Assembly (NCBI RefSeq): GCF_022376445.1 | Contig: NW_025955295.1 | Location: 1-43,407 of the forward strand | Direction of reading: 5' to 3' | Source of the DNA: Fomitopsis serialis | Lineage: Eukaryota; Basidiomycota; Agaricomycetes; Polyporales; Fomitopsidaceae | DNA: 43,407 nt | Shown: positions 1 through 9,980 of the stretch, in pieces | Position numbering within the stretch: the stretch's first letter is position 1 | Layout of the letters: every line of letters begins with the position of its first letter | Made by a program: the position numbers and the translations under genes | Notes under the pieces: model-generated | Databases searched by the model: none | The model's input: only the letters and a program-made list of their open reading frames with translations | Told to the model about the DNA's origin: nothing

Positions 1-102
1 GGTAGAACGTGCTTCGGAGTATACGAACATTGTCCTTGTGATGGAGCTGTAATCTCAATATGTCTGCTTCGTCCATGACCACACAGCTCTCTGAGTACGC
101 TC

Positions 103-2084
103 TCAACGCTCCTTCCTTCCTTTCTCCCCGCGCACTTTCGAGACCCAACCAGGTGCGTCGCGTACCGCGTCCAACGGTCGCGTCTTGTAGGTCATGAGGT
201 ATCCTTGCAAGGCTGCCACGGATACTTCACGATCAGGGATGGCCTGGCGAAATTGCTTGGCCAATTCCTGTGCAACGCTTCGTGGCAATGTAGTACCGAT
301 GGATGGTGCGTGACCAATACCCGGGCGCAATGAAGATGTCGATTCTTCGAGAAGAGGAGTGGTGTGTTCTGTATGGGGTTTATCGCTACCGTCGACATCT
401 ACAGCGAGAGGAGAGATGACTTCGTCTTCATCATGTGCAACTGAAGAACTGCGCGACGAATAGAATGCCTTGAAGAGCTCTTCCGCTTGAAACTTGCTCG
501 CATTGTGAAACTCGATGTGCACGTCCATGCGACCGGGTCTGCAGATAGCAGGATCGAGTGCACCGTAGTCGTTCGTCGTGGCGAAGAGGAGGCGTCCTTC
601 CTGAGCTGCAATGCCATCCAGTGCGTTCAGAAGACCACTGAGGCTGATGCCACCCACGGCGGCTGTAGTTGCTGCCGGAGAAGCTGGAGTTTGACTAATG
701 GGATCTCCGGAATGGGCGTCGCTATTGCTGGATGAGATCGTTGCGTGAGATCATGTCGAAAAGCGACATCGATGTCTTCCATGAGTGCGATACACCTCTC
801 CGGTAATTTAGCGATGAGTGAGTATAAGGTGTTGTCGTTCAGTCCGGCCTTCGATAGCGTCACGATGTAAACATCCAAGCCGAGTTCGCTTGCCAGGCTG
901 CGAATGACGGATGTTTTGCCGGAGCCTGGCGGTCCGTACTGAAGGCCGACATAAGTACTGAGATTTACAACATCTGAGTAAGCATTACCAGAAGATAGCC
1001 TCGGCGGAATGGAATGCCTGACAGGTTATACTATCAAGTCATGATCATGAAAGGCTGAACGTTGCACGCGTACCTCTATCGGCATACCATTGTCGACTTT
1101 GACAGAACTCAACTGCATCATTCAACAGCTCCTCTTTCACACCGTAATCGAGTATGATGGTGCTCAGTGGTCGTCTTCGCGGTGACGTGACGTGCACCCA
1201 TTCGTCGTATCTTGTATGATGTTAATTGAGAGATGTCACAGATACGCATTGCCACCTACAAGTCCGCAGCGTACACAGATATGATGTCTTCCTTTGCTTC
1301 TTTATACAATTTCCTTGCTTCATCAAGTATCCTGTTCAGGATATGGTGGCTGAATGCAAAGATTCTGCAAGGAACGTATCAATGCCACGGAAGCCCACTA
1401 ACCGAGAAACATACCGGAGTTTAAGGGTTTCGCTGGGACGACCCAATGACATCTCAGAGCTGCGTGTCCGAGATACACGAATGCAGTGGTATCGATACCA
1501 CATGGTATGATTTTTGTCTAGACTGGGAATATAACTGACTGCCTGGTCTTCATCTTTTCCTTTTTCACTGCGAGAATGCTGATGCCGATGAAGAGAGGGC
1601 TTCAAACCATAATTACTGGTTGTGGCCTCAGCAGTTCGAGCGTTCCCTGTTCAATATCAGTGAGTAGAGAATTGAGTTGTTCTCTCCGAGGCGAGTTAAT
1701 GAGAATTGTCAACGCACGCCAAGATGAGTGTTGGGATAACCAGTACAGGATCCAGCCTGGAGAACACGTCAGGAGGTCAAGTGGTGAAGAGGATTGAGTT
1801 TACACACTATAAGCAATGTCTTCACTATCAAACGTGATGGTGATCCACGGGACATCGAGCAAGGTTGACCACAGAGAATAGAACAGGCGACGACAAAGCT
1901 CTATGGCAGCCCCCAATAGGAATAGCTTGGCCCAATCCGGAACTGCGGCACTGGTGACGAGATTGAGAGTAAATTGCGTCCAGTCTCCAGGGAGCCATGA
2001 ATCGTTTGAGACGATTGAGGCGTTAGTGGAATTGACATCGACGAAGGAGCCTGAGACAGCAAGTAGAGACTGAACGTACTCCAT
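103..2084 (-). CDS. BCS1-like AAA ATPase, copy A (7 exons, one unexplained frameshift)
   Basis: The product is a BCS1-family AAA ATPase. The family founder acts at the mitochondrial inner membrane in assembly of respiratory complex III; fungal paralogues often have unknown roles. Modelled exons on the minus strand are 2084-1808, 1756-1718, 1646-1415, 1364-1275, 1210-1074, 1017-989 and 938-103. The first exon has a hydrophobic stretch (AKLFLLGAAIEL), a likely N-terminal membrane anchor. The BCS1_N region follows (WILYWLSQHSSW, YIPSLDKNHTMWYR). The AAA core shows Walker A GPPGSGKTS, Walker B ALMEDIDVAF, sensor FATTN and arginine finger RPGRMD. The reading frame changes by one base at about 735-765, between Walker B and the GLLNALDGI motif, with no usable intron there. 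This is either a sequence error or a broken gene. It lies tandem with copy B. Confidence 0.85.
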
Positions 2085-2622
2085 TCTCGGGAATCGTCAA
2101 CAAGCAGTACCAATGCACGGATGAAGAGATCGACGAGAGTCTTGCATTTATACCAATAGGAGATACTAAATGTGTCTCAGTGTATGTCTTCCTGTAGGAA
2201 AGAATCATGCTGCAGCAATCCATAAGACGCTGTCAAGCGGTTCATGCGAGAGCTTATCGATACGCCCACCTAGTATTATGGAAGTGGCTTGCCCTGGTCT
2301 GTGTACTCAGCGCTGGAGTCGGAGTCCGTCACGGTGCACTCACCTTGTTCTGACAGCTGCTAAGACGCAAGTAGTACACGAATGACCGAGAAGCGGTCCT
2401 CCCCAATATCATCAGGGGGCTCTGAACCACATCTGAACGTGATGAACGATGCACTGGCCACCTGTCCGCCTTGCGCATGACAGCATCAGTGAACGGTGCT
2501 CCGCAACGGTTTCGGCCATCATGCGTTGAGTAGGAGTTCTCGGGACGCATGTTTCTACTTGAGGCTCGTGTTCGTACAAATACACCAAACGACGTTGCAC
2601 AGTGGTTCTCGAGCTCATCCGA

Positions 2623-4559
2623 CTAGCGCCTCTTTCTATCTTTGCCGCCCAGTTCTTGTTCCACCCATTCGGGCGCATCGTGGACAGCATCTTGTGGTCG
2701 AACCTTATACCTCATCAGGTAGCCCTGCAAACTGGCCATCGAGAACTCCCGATCAGGAATAATCTCCGAGAATCGCGCCGCAAGCTCTGCCACATTCGTC
2801 TCAGCATCGTCCACTGCTGATAGCGACCGAGACCGACTTCCATTCTGAAGCACCTTCTCCGAGGTCCAATGACCTGCAGGTACCTTTGCACCGCCAGCCG
2901 GCGCGTAGAAGCGTTTGAAGAGCTCCTGCGCCTGGTACTTGCTGGCGTGCGTGAACTCGATGTGCTTGTCCATGCGGCCTGCACGTCGCAACGCAGGATC
3001 GAGGGCAGAGAAGTTGTTCGTCGTGGCAAACACTATGCGGCCTTCTTGCGCACCGATCCCGTCGAGCGCGTTGAGCAAGCCGCTCAAGGTTACGCCCCTG
3101 ATAAACCGTTCGGGCTCTGCGGGCGGAGCGTGCTCAGGTGTGGCGCCGTCCTTATCCTTCGGGGCGTCGTGATGAGGGAGGTTCCGCGCGATTCCTGGTT
3201 TGAAGGCAACGTCGATGTCTTCCATGAGCGCGATGCACCTCTTGGGTAACCCGCCGATGAGCTCGTAGAGGGAGTTGTCGTCCAGCCCTGTACGGGACAG
3301 GCTGACGATGTATACATCAAGTCCCAGTTCTCCTGCTATGCTTTGGATGGTGGAAGACTTCCCAGAGCCCGGAGCGCCATGCTATGTAAGAAATCAGCTT
3401 CGTCCACAGATTGTCTATCCCTACTCACAAGGAGATATCCTCGGCGGAAAGGAATACCTGTAACGCATTGGGTCAGTGATAACCTCGCTAGACCAATGCG
3501 GCGCACCGACCTCTTGCAGCATACCATGGCTGACTGTTCAAGAAGTCACGCGCGTCTTCCAATAGCCTTTCCTTCACTCCGGGATCCAAAATAACGCTGT
3601 TTAGCGCGCGCTTGGGGTTGGAAGTGATGTTGGTCCAGCGATTACATGCTTCATAACAGATGTCAGCCTCATATCCCAAAGCACAGGCAGTACTACCCAC
3701 CTGCTCGACGCCCATACCGATATCACGTTCTCCTTAGCCGCTTTATACTCGGCTCGAGCTTCCTCCAACAGCTCACCCAGAATTCGATGGTTGAAGGCAA
3801 GGATCCTGCACCAGAAGTCAACGCGCAACGCTAGAAACTATGCCTAGGACGACATACCGTATTTGAAAGTACTCTGACTTATTAGAAAACCCCGACAGCG
3901 ATGCCGGATTGACTTGGCGGCTAACCAGCATCAACCGCCGCTTGTACCACATGTGGTACGTCTTGTCTATTCGAGGGAGGTATGACATCGCCTTGCTGGT
4001 GTCTCGCTGGTCTTCCCTAGGAGGAAGCCAGGGGTGCGGGGAGTTGTTCGCTTCCAAACCATAGTGCCGGGTGGTCACTTCGATGTCCCTCGCCTGCCCT
4101 GTATCCAGAGTGGAAAGCCTAATTCATTTCGTTGCACCGTGCACGACAAAGTAACGCACGCCAGACCGGCCGACAGGAAAGCCAGTATAGTAGCCAGTCT
4201 GTACTCTCGTTAACCACTGGGCAGACAGCGTTCGAGGGAAGTCACCAACGCACTGTACACAGGATCTTCCTCGGCGAATGTTGCCGTAACGAAGACCCGA
4301 TCCACGACTGACCTCGCCACGAACATAAACAGTCGGCGATACGCTTCAACGATTCCCCCGTCAACAACAACCTCGTGCCCTGCTGCAAAGCAGATGATGA
4401 CGGAAGATGGGGATAAAGCAACGACATGCCGATCGGAGGGAGGCGCAAGGACACCCTGCCGTCGATGTTATCCAGCGCGTTCAACGGGCTGCCATCACTG
4501 TACGAACCACCGTTGTCGCTCATGGTGAGGAATGGAGGAGTGGCCAGGAAGACGGGCAC
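2623..4559 (-). CDS. BCS1-like AAA ATPase, copy B (frameshift in a C/G run near the N terminus)
   Basis: This is a paralogue of copy A, in tandem on the same strand. Exon order and splice phases match copy A: a first-exon donor after TAC-A, then DWLLYWLS-type and RDIEVTTRHYGL segments of BCS1_N, LPRIDKTYHMWYKRR, GIPFRRGYLL, then the AAA core. Walker A reads GAPGSGKSS, Walker B ALMEDIDVAF, then GLLNALDGIGAQEGR, FATTN and the arginine finger RRAGRMD. The C-terminal exon is uninterrupted to the stop at 2623. The N-terminal part (4242-4559) reads ALQQGTRLLLTG and then falls out of frame. Adding one base to the five-C run at 4355-4359 restores the expected GGIVEAYRRLF continuation, so one base seems missing there. 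The start at 4559 is uncertain; an internal Met at 4523 is also possible. Confidence 0.85.
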
Positions 4560-5182
4560 AATCGCAGGACGTTGGCCCCGGTCTGTTTATATAGGGCGCT
4601 GATGGACCACACCGACCTGGTACGGAAGTATGACTGGATGCGGTTCACCACAGGTTCACCCAGTCCTGCCTTGTCAGTGCATGGCGTCGAGCGTCACAGC
4701 AGCCCTATCTACGACCGCATCTAGAGGTGATTGACACCGGCGTCCGTACCGCAGTGACACCTGTCTTGCTGTGATCAGCCTGTTAGGAACTGCAGGTACT
4801 TAGCAGGAACGCGCACCAAATCTGCAGCTGTTCTGCCAATCCCAGATAGCAGAACCCCCGAGTGACCTGTGCGGTTAGTAAAGCTTCTCGGGCCCCAAAT
4901 TAACGCTAGAACATAGCGCAGAACCACAGGGCAACCGCCCAGCATGGTCAGCCATCGCGTTCGAAATTCCGATGACATTGAGAGCTAGATTACAGCATGC
5001 TGGAACAGGGAGAGCAAGAATAGATGTGAATTGCCAGTGGAGATGAAAGTCGAGTCAGGAGTAAACGTTTAAACCTTGAGTCCATGTAGATTTGGTGATG
5101 TGTCGTGATGATGAAGCAAGGAAGAGTGATGTCGCTTTCGTGTGGAAACCCGAGAACGACATGCGTAGGACGAGGAAGACAT
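4560..5182. other. Intergenic, upstream of BCS1-like copy B and 3' side of the zinc-finger gene
   Basis: No convincing coding exon or RNA gene was seen. Short open frames here have no protein-like composition. The stretch should hold the promoter of BCS1-like copy B and the 3' UTR of the zinc-finger gene. Confidence 0.5.
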
Positions 5183-5939
5183 TCAGTGGGAGCCACGAGC
5201 GTCGACCTGCTGCGTTGGCGGGTTGTATGGATGGTTTAGACAATCGTAGCACGTCGTACTGGCACTGCTCCAACAGTCGCGACAGGCGTGGTCCGTCAGG
5301 TGAGGCAGAACTCAAGTAATGGCACACGCACCTCATGGTATTCTCGTAGCAACAGTTGCGACAGACGATCCTTCCACATCCACGCAAAGCCGTTTCCTTT
5401 GGGGCCTTCTCGTGGTCCGACAACGAGCTTTGTTGTTCGTCTTCATCGGTGTCCCACTGGAGTGGCTTGCGGCGTTTTCCGGTCGTCGCGTGGTCAGACG
5501 CAGGGTTTAGCAGCGCGTTTGCTGTTCGCGAATTCGTACTCAACGCGAGCGCAGGACGTCGCGGTGATGGAAAAGGCGACGGGGACGGGGTAGACGAGCG
5601 AGTGAGAGCAGGCGTCGGGGGCAGAGACAGCGGCGGCGCGCTGCATGCCCGCGAGCAGACAAGACACGTTGTGGCCCGACATCTGCGGCGACAATCAGTA
5701 GCAACGATGTATGCAATGTAAATTGCTGACCTCGCACAGCGTACAATTTCGCTCACTCGTCTGGCGAAGCTTCTGTGGCAGGAAACGCAAACAGGAACGC
5801 CATCGCCGACCAGATCAAGGTGTTGCTCCGCCGGCGCCGTCAAAGTCGACGCGTCTTTCGCGCTGGATTGTGCTGAGACCAGCCTGCGTCGTTTGGGCAA
5901 AGGTCTGGCAATCCGCTCGACACCCATGTTCAAAAACAT
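5183..5939 (-). CDS. Small cysteine-rich zinc-binding protein, three exons, 213 aa
   Basis: Modelled exons are 5939-5731, 5682-5332 and 5264-5183, with introns of 48 and 67 bases. The N-terminal half has CVSCHRSF, then after the first splice C-ARC-RATTC-LVC-SRAC, a chain of CxxC-type pairs. A Ser/Pro/Thr-rich linker follows. The C-terminal half has RGCGRIVCRNCC and, after the second splice, TTCYDC. The second splice is convincing: reading through gives poor sequence, while splicing GTGCGT..CAG restores a CxxC partner and a near stop. Eight or more paired cysteines suggest two zinc-binding modules. I recognise the RGCGR-C-NCC / TTCYDC arrangement as typical of a conserved fungal protein of unknown function, but cannot name a role. 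The first intron is a multiple of three with no stop, so retention would give a longer in-frame protein. Confidence 0.75.
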
Positions 5940-6432
5940 AAACAGAAGGTGATAGTCCTGGAAGAAGATGTGCGCGCTCTTGACTGCATAAGTTATGATT
6001 GGGCAAAGGTGTACTTAGAACATATGATTATCACATTTTGGCACTAATAAGTCAAATATCTCGCGTTGCTGCGTAATAAGTGATTAGCACAGTGTACAAA
6101 CCACTCTGTGCGACGCGTCTACTGACAGAAGAGCAAGTATTGATTTAGCCGCAAAGTTAGAAGTCCTCACGTCGAAAGCAAAGAGACGGTGCATAGCGAA
6201 AGTATCCGAACATAGCAAGAACATAGATAGATACTACCATTTCGGACTTTCAAACACAGGGAATATTAACCCTTACAAGGCAAGTGCATTTCCTGGTGTG
6301 TTACTTAGCGCCCCTCACGCTGAGTCTTATAAACTCGCTCCTGGCGCCATGAAAACCTGCTCACAAGGTGATTTGTCCACTGTGTAGGTCAATAAATGAA
6401 AAAGAAGCTTGCGCTCCAATTCCACACTGATA
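5940..6432. other. Intergenic between zinc-finger gene and tRNA-Gly
   Basis: This AT-richer stretch has no coding exon I can support. It is the promoter side of the zinc-finger gene and the 3' side of the tRNA gene. Confidence 0.5.
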
Positions 6433-6527
6433 TACACTGTGCGGGAGTCGAACCCACGCCGCTTGCTTACGTAGTTATGATTACGTGACCGTGGAAGGCA
6501 AGCATGATACCGTTTCACCAACAGTGT
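6433..6527 (-). tRNA. tRNA-Gly (anticodon UCC) with a 24-base intron
   Basis: On the minus strand, the acceptor arm ACACTGT (6527-6521) pairs fully with ACAGTGT (6440-6434), with discriminator A at 6433. The D arm is GTGA/TCAT with loop AACGGTA. The anticodon stem CTTGC/GCAAG encloses the loop CTTCCAC, giving anticodon UCC at 6495-6493. The T arm is GTGGG-TTCGACT-CCCGC. The intron (6491-6468) sits one base 3' of the anticodon, the standard eukaryotic position. The mature RNA is 71 bases before CCA addition. Confidence 0.93.
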
Positions 6528-6731
6528 TATGACGTTACACAAACATAGTTTATATATACATCTTTAAATCCTCTGACAAATATAGACTTCTGAATCTTTG
6601 ATCTCGAAAGGCGGACTTGCTAATAGTTGCTACCCCCAGTGGCTGTTCGATCTTACCGTGACCGTCAGGACTCTCCCATCCCCTCACCCCCCTCCTACAA
6701 GGAGGCACACTAGCCCACCACGGCGCCCAAG

Positions 6732-7538
6732 ATGAAGAACAAGAACAAAACCACCAAATTCCCGGTCGTACGTCCTCAGCGCACCGCATCCTACCCCTAA
6801 TCATGACCGGCATCCATGCGCCTTCACGGACAATGCCTGACGTTCTGTCCTGCAGGCGCGGATCAAGCGCATCATGCAGAAGGACGAAGAGGTCGGAAAG
6901 GTCGCGCAGGCCACGCCCATAGTCATCTGTGAGTCGCGTCTCAAGCGTACAGGACGCCTTATTGAAGGGCTGCTCATCCTTGCACCCTGATCAGCGAAAG
7001 CACTCGAACTCTTCCTCGCCATGATCATCGAGGAGGCGAGCAAGGTTACTGCGGAGCGGGGGTCAAAGAGAGTAGAGGCGTATCATCTGTGAGTCCCTCC
7101 TTCAAGGCCCATACCGCCATCCTCGTTTGTGGCCGCTGAACACACGCGTCGGCTCCCAGAAAGCACGCCGTCGAGACTGTCGATATGCTCGACTTCCTCA
7201 AGGAGATCGTCGAGGGCGTCCCCGACCCCTCTGCTGGCGGGACCGTTGACCTCGACGTCGACGTGACCGAGTCCGGGAGGAAACGCCGCGGTGGGAAGGG
7301 GAAGCGCGCCGCTGGTGCGGATGGCGAGGAGGGTGCAGCCCCGCGGCGGCGGCGAAAGAAGGGCGAGGCCAAGGAGGAAGGAGAGGGCGGCCAAGTGAAG
7401 CGGCGCGCGAGGAAGAAGAAAGAGGTGAAGGAGAAGGAGATGGACGAGGACCGGGAGATGGAGGACGAAGAGGGCACGGGTGGTGAGGCGGGCCCCGCGC
7501 GCAGGGACGAGTACGACGATGACGATTGGGAGGGCTAG
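6732..7538 (+). CDS. BUR6: NC2-alpha / DRAP1 / Bur6, histone-fold transcription co-regulator, 193 aa
   Basis: This is the alpha subunit of negative cofactor 2. It pairs with NC2-beta (Dr1) through histone folds and binds TBP on promoters to repress or redistribute transcription in the nucleus. Exons are 6732-6767, 6856-6928, 6995-7088 and 7160-7538, joined in frame. The histone fold begins at FPVARIKRIMQKDEEVGKVA and runs through VISKALELFLAMIIEEASK and AYHLKHAVETVDMLDFL, about residues 10-85, matching DRAP1/Bur6 in order and spacing. The C-terminal tail is unusually charged: a long Lys/Arg-rich tract mixed with acidic runs, ending DEYDDDDWEG. It converges on SLD5, with 219 bases between stop codons. 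Confidence 0.95.
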
Positions 7539-7757
7539 ACGCGTGCGTAGGGTCAACGAAAGCGAGACGGAACTCTGCTCTGTATTTCTGTACTGTACAA
7601 TGTGTGGGATTAGCGTGGACTCTGTACATAATATTGACATTTGGTGGTATCGGTGGATCAACGCGTCGGAGAGTCTGAACGTCTGAACATAGCATGGATA
7701 GCGCGACACCCAACAGAGAGCGAACAACATGACGTGTAATCTGCCGTGGTACACGGA

Positions 7758-9126
7758 TCATACCAATTCTACTTCCCCTCGCAAGAGTAACTGCTCTACG
7801 ACGTAGAAGGGCGTCAAAGATATTCGCCCCTTCTCCATTGCAATCGATGTACCACTGTCGATGAACCACATGAGCGCCGGGGTACACAGATGAGCGATAA
7901 CTAACATACTCTGGTAGTCGCACCGGGGGACATTCCTGGCGGGCGCGCACGAAGACAGGTCGGAGCTTGTCAGGTTCCGGAACTGAGGTACACACGGTCA
8001 ACGGTCAGCACAGAGAGGAAATGAGAAGCAGCCAGCGCACTCATGGGTGGCATGAAAGCCATCTCGTCCTCCAGCGAACGCTGCTGTGGCGGAAGACTTT
8101 GCAAAACGGACTGGTTGAAGTGGTACTCCGTCAATCGCGCGTATCTTCGAGGGGAAACGATTAACCAAATGCAGCGCGGTCAACTACGTCTCTCGTACCT
8201 CCTCGCATGGTCTAGCTCGGCCTTCGACAACTTCTCGTGCACTTCTGGAGTGGCGCTTATCCAGCGCGCGTACTTCTCAATCTACACTTCCACGCAAGGG
8301 TCACTGTTCAGCTTTGTCGCGGCAGCACGTCAAGAGGAAGGGCCCACCTTGTAGAGACGCGTCCGGATGTACGACCGCACGACAAACTTGACGCGCTCGA
8401 TCTCCGTTTGGACTAGCATGATGCGAAAGTGTTCGTCCTCGGAAGAGTCGGGATCCGCGCGGAGGAGCTGCACATCGTCGGACTAAAACTAGGTGTTGTC
8501 AGCTGGCCGTTCTTCGGGAAGCAGAGCGTAAATGCGTGGATCCGTAAGGGGACAGCGTTCGGAGCGTCGGCTCCCGCTCAGGTGCGACGGCAGAAGTCTC
8601 AGACCACTCGCTATCTGAAACGTGCGGACCACCCACAGTATGCGTTAGGGTGTACCCTCAGCAGCGGTCACCTTCACGTGCTATGCGATGCGTAGCGGGA
8701 CACTACGCGCAATGACCACACCACGTCGCGCGCACCACAATCGTACCACGTCCGCACCTCCACAGGCACATCAAAGTTCCCTTCCAGACGAGCGGTACAG
8801 AGATCTCTCACCTGTTTCCTAACATGATCCAATATCCTTCCGAGCAACATCTCCTGGCCGGGCAATATGTCAGGCGCCTGGCGTTCGTTCATCCAATGCC
8901 GGATGAGTTGCTGGAATGGCGTCTCTTCTTCCTCTTCCAGTCCGAGCAAGTTCGGATCTGGTCTCCCAAAGTTGTCAGGGATGGGGTAGTCGTCGTCATC
9001 TGGTGCGTGTCGCGCACGCTCGATGAAGGATGGTCCTGCGCGTGGCCCGTTGAGCGCGAGGTCGGGATCGTCTAGCCAATTGGCCATCGTGATAGGTGGT
9101 TGCGTTTCGGGTTGTTTTAGCGACAA
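7758..9126 (-). CDS. SLD5: GINS complex subunit Sld5 (6 exons, 268 aa)
   Basis: Sld5 is one of four GINS subunits. With Cdc45 and Mcm2-7 it forms the CMG replicative helicase in the nucleus. Exons are 9126-8812, 8482-8348, 8281-8199, 8144-8041, 7982-7910 and 7854-7758; all joins keep frame and total 268 codons plus stop. Diagnostic segments, in order, are TPFQQLIRHWMNERQAPDIL, EDEHFRIMLVQTEIERVKF, RSYIRTRLYK-IEKYA, FNQSVLQSLP, MIPEPDKLRPVFVRA, CPPVRLPDGT and the C-terminal TPFYVVEQLLLRGEVELV of the B domain. A second possible start is the Met at 9087, giving 255 aa; I cannot decide between them. The first intron, 329 bases, is much longer than the others (54-66 bases) and stays open in frame for about 45 codons. 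Confidence 0.95.
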
Positions 9127-9980
9127 GGAACCTGGAGATATCCAGCGATTTGTGAAGTCGCAGTGGAGTAAGTGTTGAGTAAGTGCGCGCGAAGTGAGAC
9201 CGCGACGCTTGCGAAGGGCGGTGGCGCGTCTTGATCTGCCCTAAACAGTCGCGCCTGCGACAAGCGCTCGCGATCGTCCTCCGAGTGACTTCGTGTCCGG
9301 CAAGTGTCCGGTATCTCCTTGTCCTCGCCGTGCCAATGTCGCACTTAAATGATGCATGCGTATGCTACGGAACCTCCACTCATGCTCGAGGTAGAGTGTA
9401 AACCCACTCAGGCTAAGACACACGTACGTGAATCCACGATGCACAAGGCCCCGCGAGTCCTCACGCCATCTCCTGGGACATCCTCACATTGATCCATTCA
9501 GTATCAGACACACCATTGAATATCGTGGGTCTGCTGTGGAGGAGGTCAGACGGGCTGAATGTAACCATTCGGACAGTGCAGCCCTCGACATTCGCGACAC
9601 GGTGGGTAATATTATTGCCCCTATATGTTTGGATGTCGGTCAACGGAGCATGCGGAGATGTTCATCTCCTGGGTCAACTACAAACTCATCTACATGTCTC
9701 GTGCGTACGTATTACACCGTAGATCTGAACGCGAACACAGTACGACACCGAAACAGGCTCCACGGAACCGCACCCGAACGACGAATTGCCTCGCCAGGGA
9801 CCCAACATCAATGGCGGACACTTGCAGGATGCGTACTTCTGTCGGTAGAAATCTACCAAAGCAACTTCAATCTAAATCTATACAGTTATACTGCAGCGCG
9901 GAACGTGCAAATGGACATCAGCTCACCGATTGTAACGTTCAACACTGGATTTACGTACAGTGGTCAGTATAACAGTACGT
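9127..9980. other. Upstream region of SLD5 leading into the left inverted-repeat copy
   Basis: The SLD5 promoter should lie at the left end. A long plus-strand frame passes through 9428-10327 but has no family resemblance and continues into the repeat, so it is not called a gene. Confidence 0.45.

Noticed and set aside
4242..4559. The LNALDNIDGRV phrase as a remnant of a third BCS1 AAA domain
   Set aside because: The sequence is better explained as the N-terminal part of copy B, which continues into the BCS1_N region after the C-run frameshift; the resemblance to LNALDGI is coincidental or weak.
7083..8001. Long minus-strand frames across the NC2-alpha gene
   Set aside because: They are Pro/Arg/Ser-rich mirror frames of the NC2-alpha coding strand; only the 7758-7982 part is real, as the last exons of SLD5.
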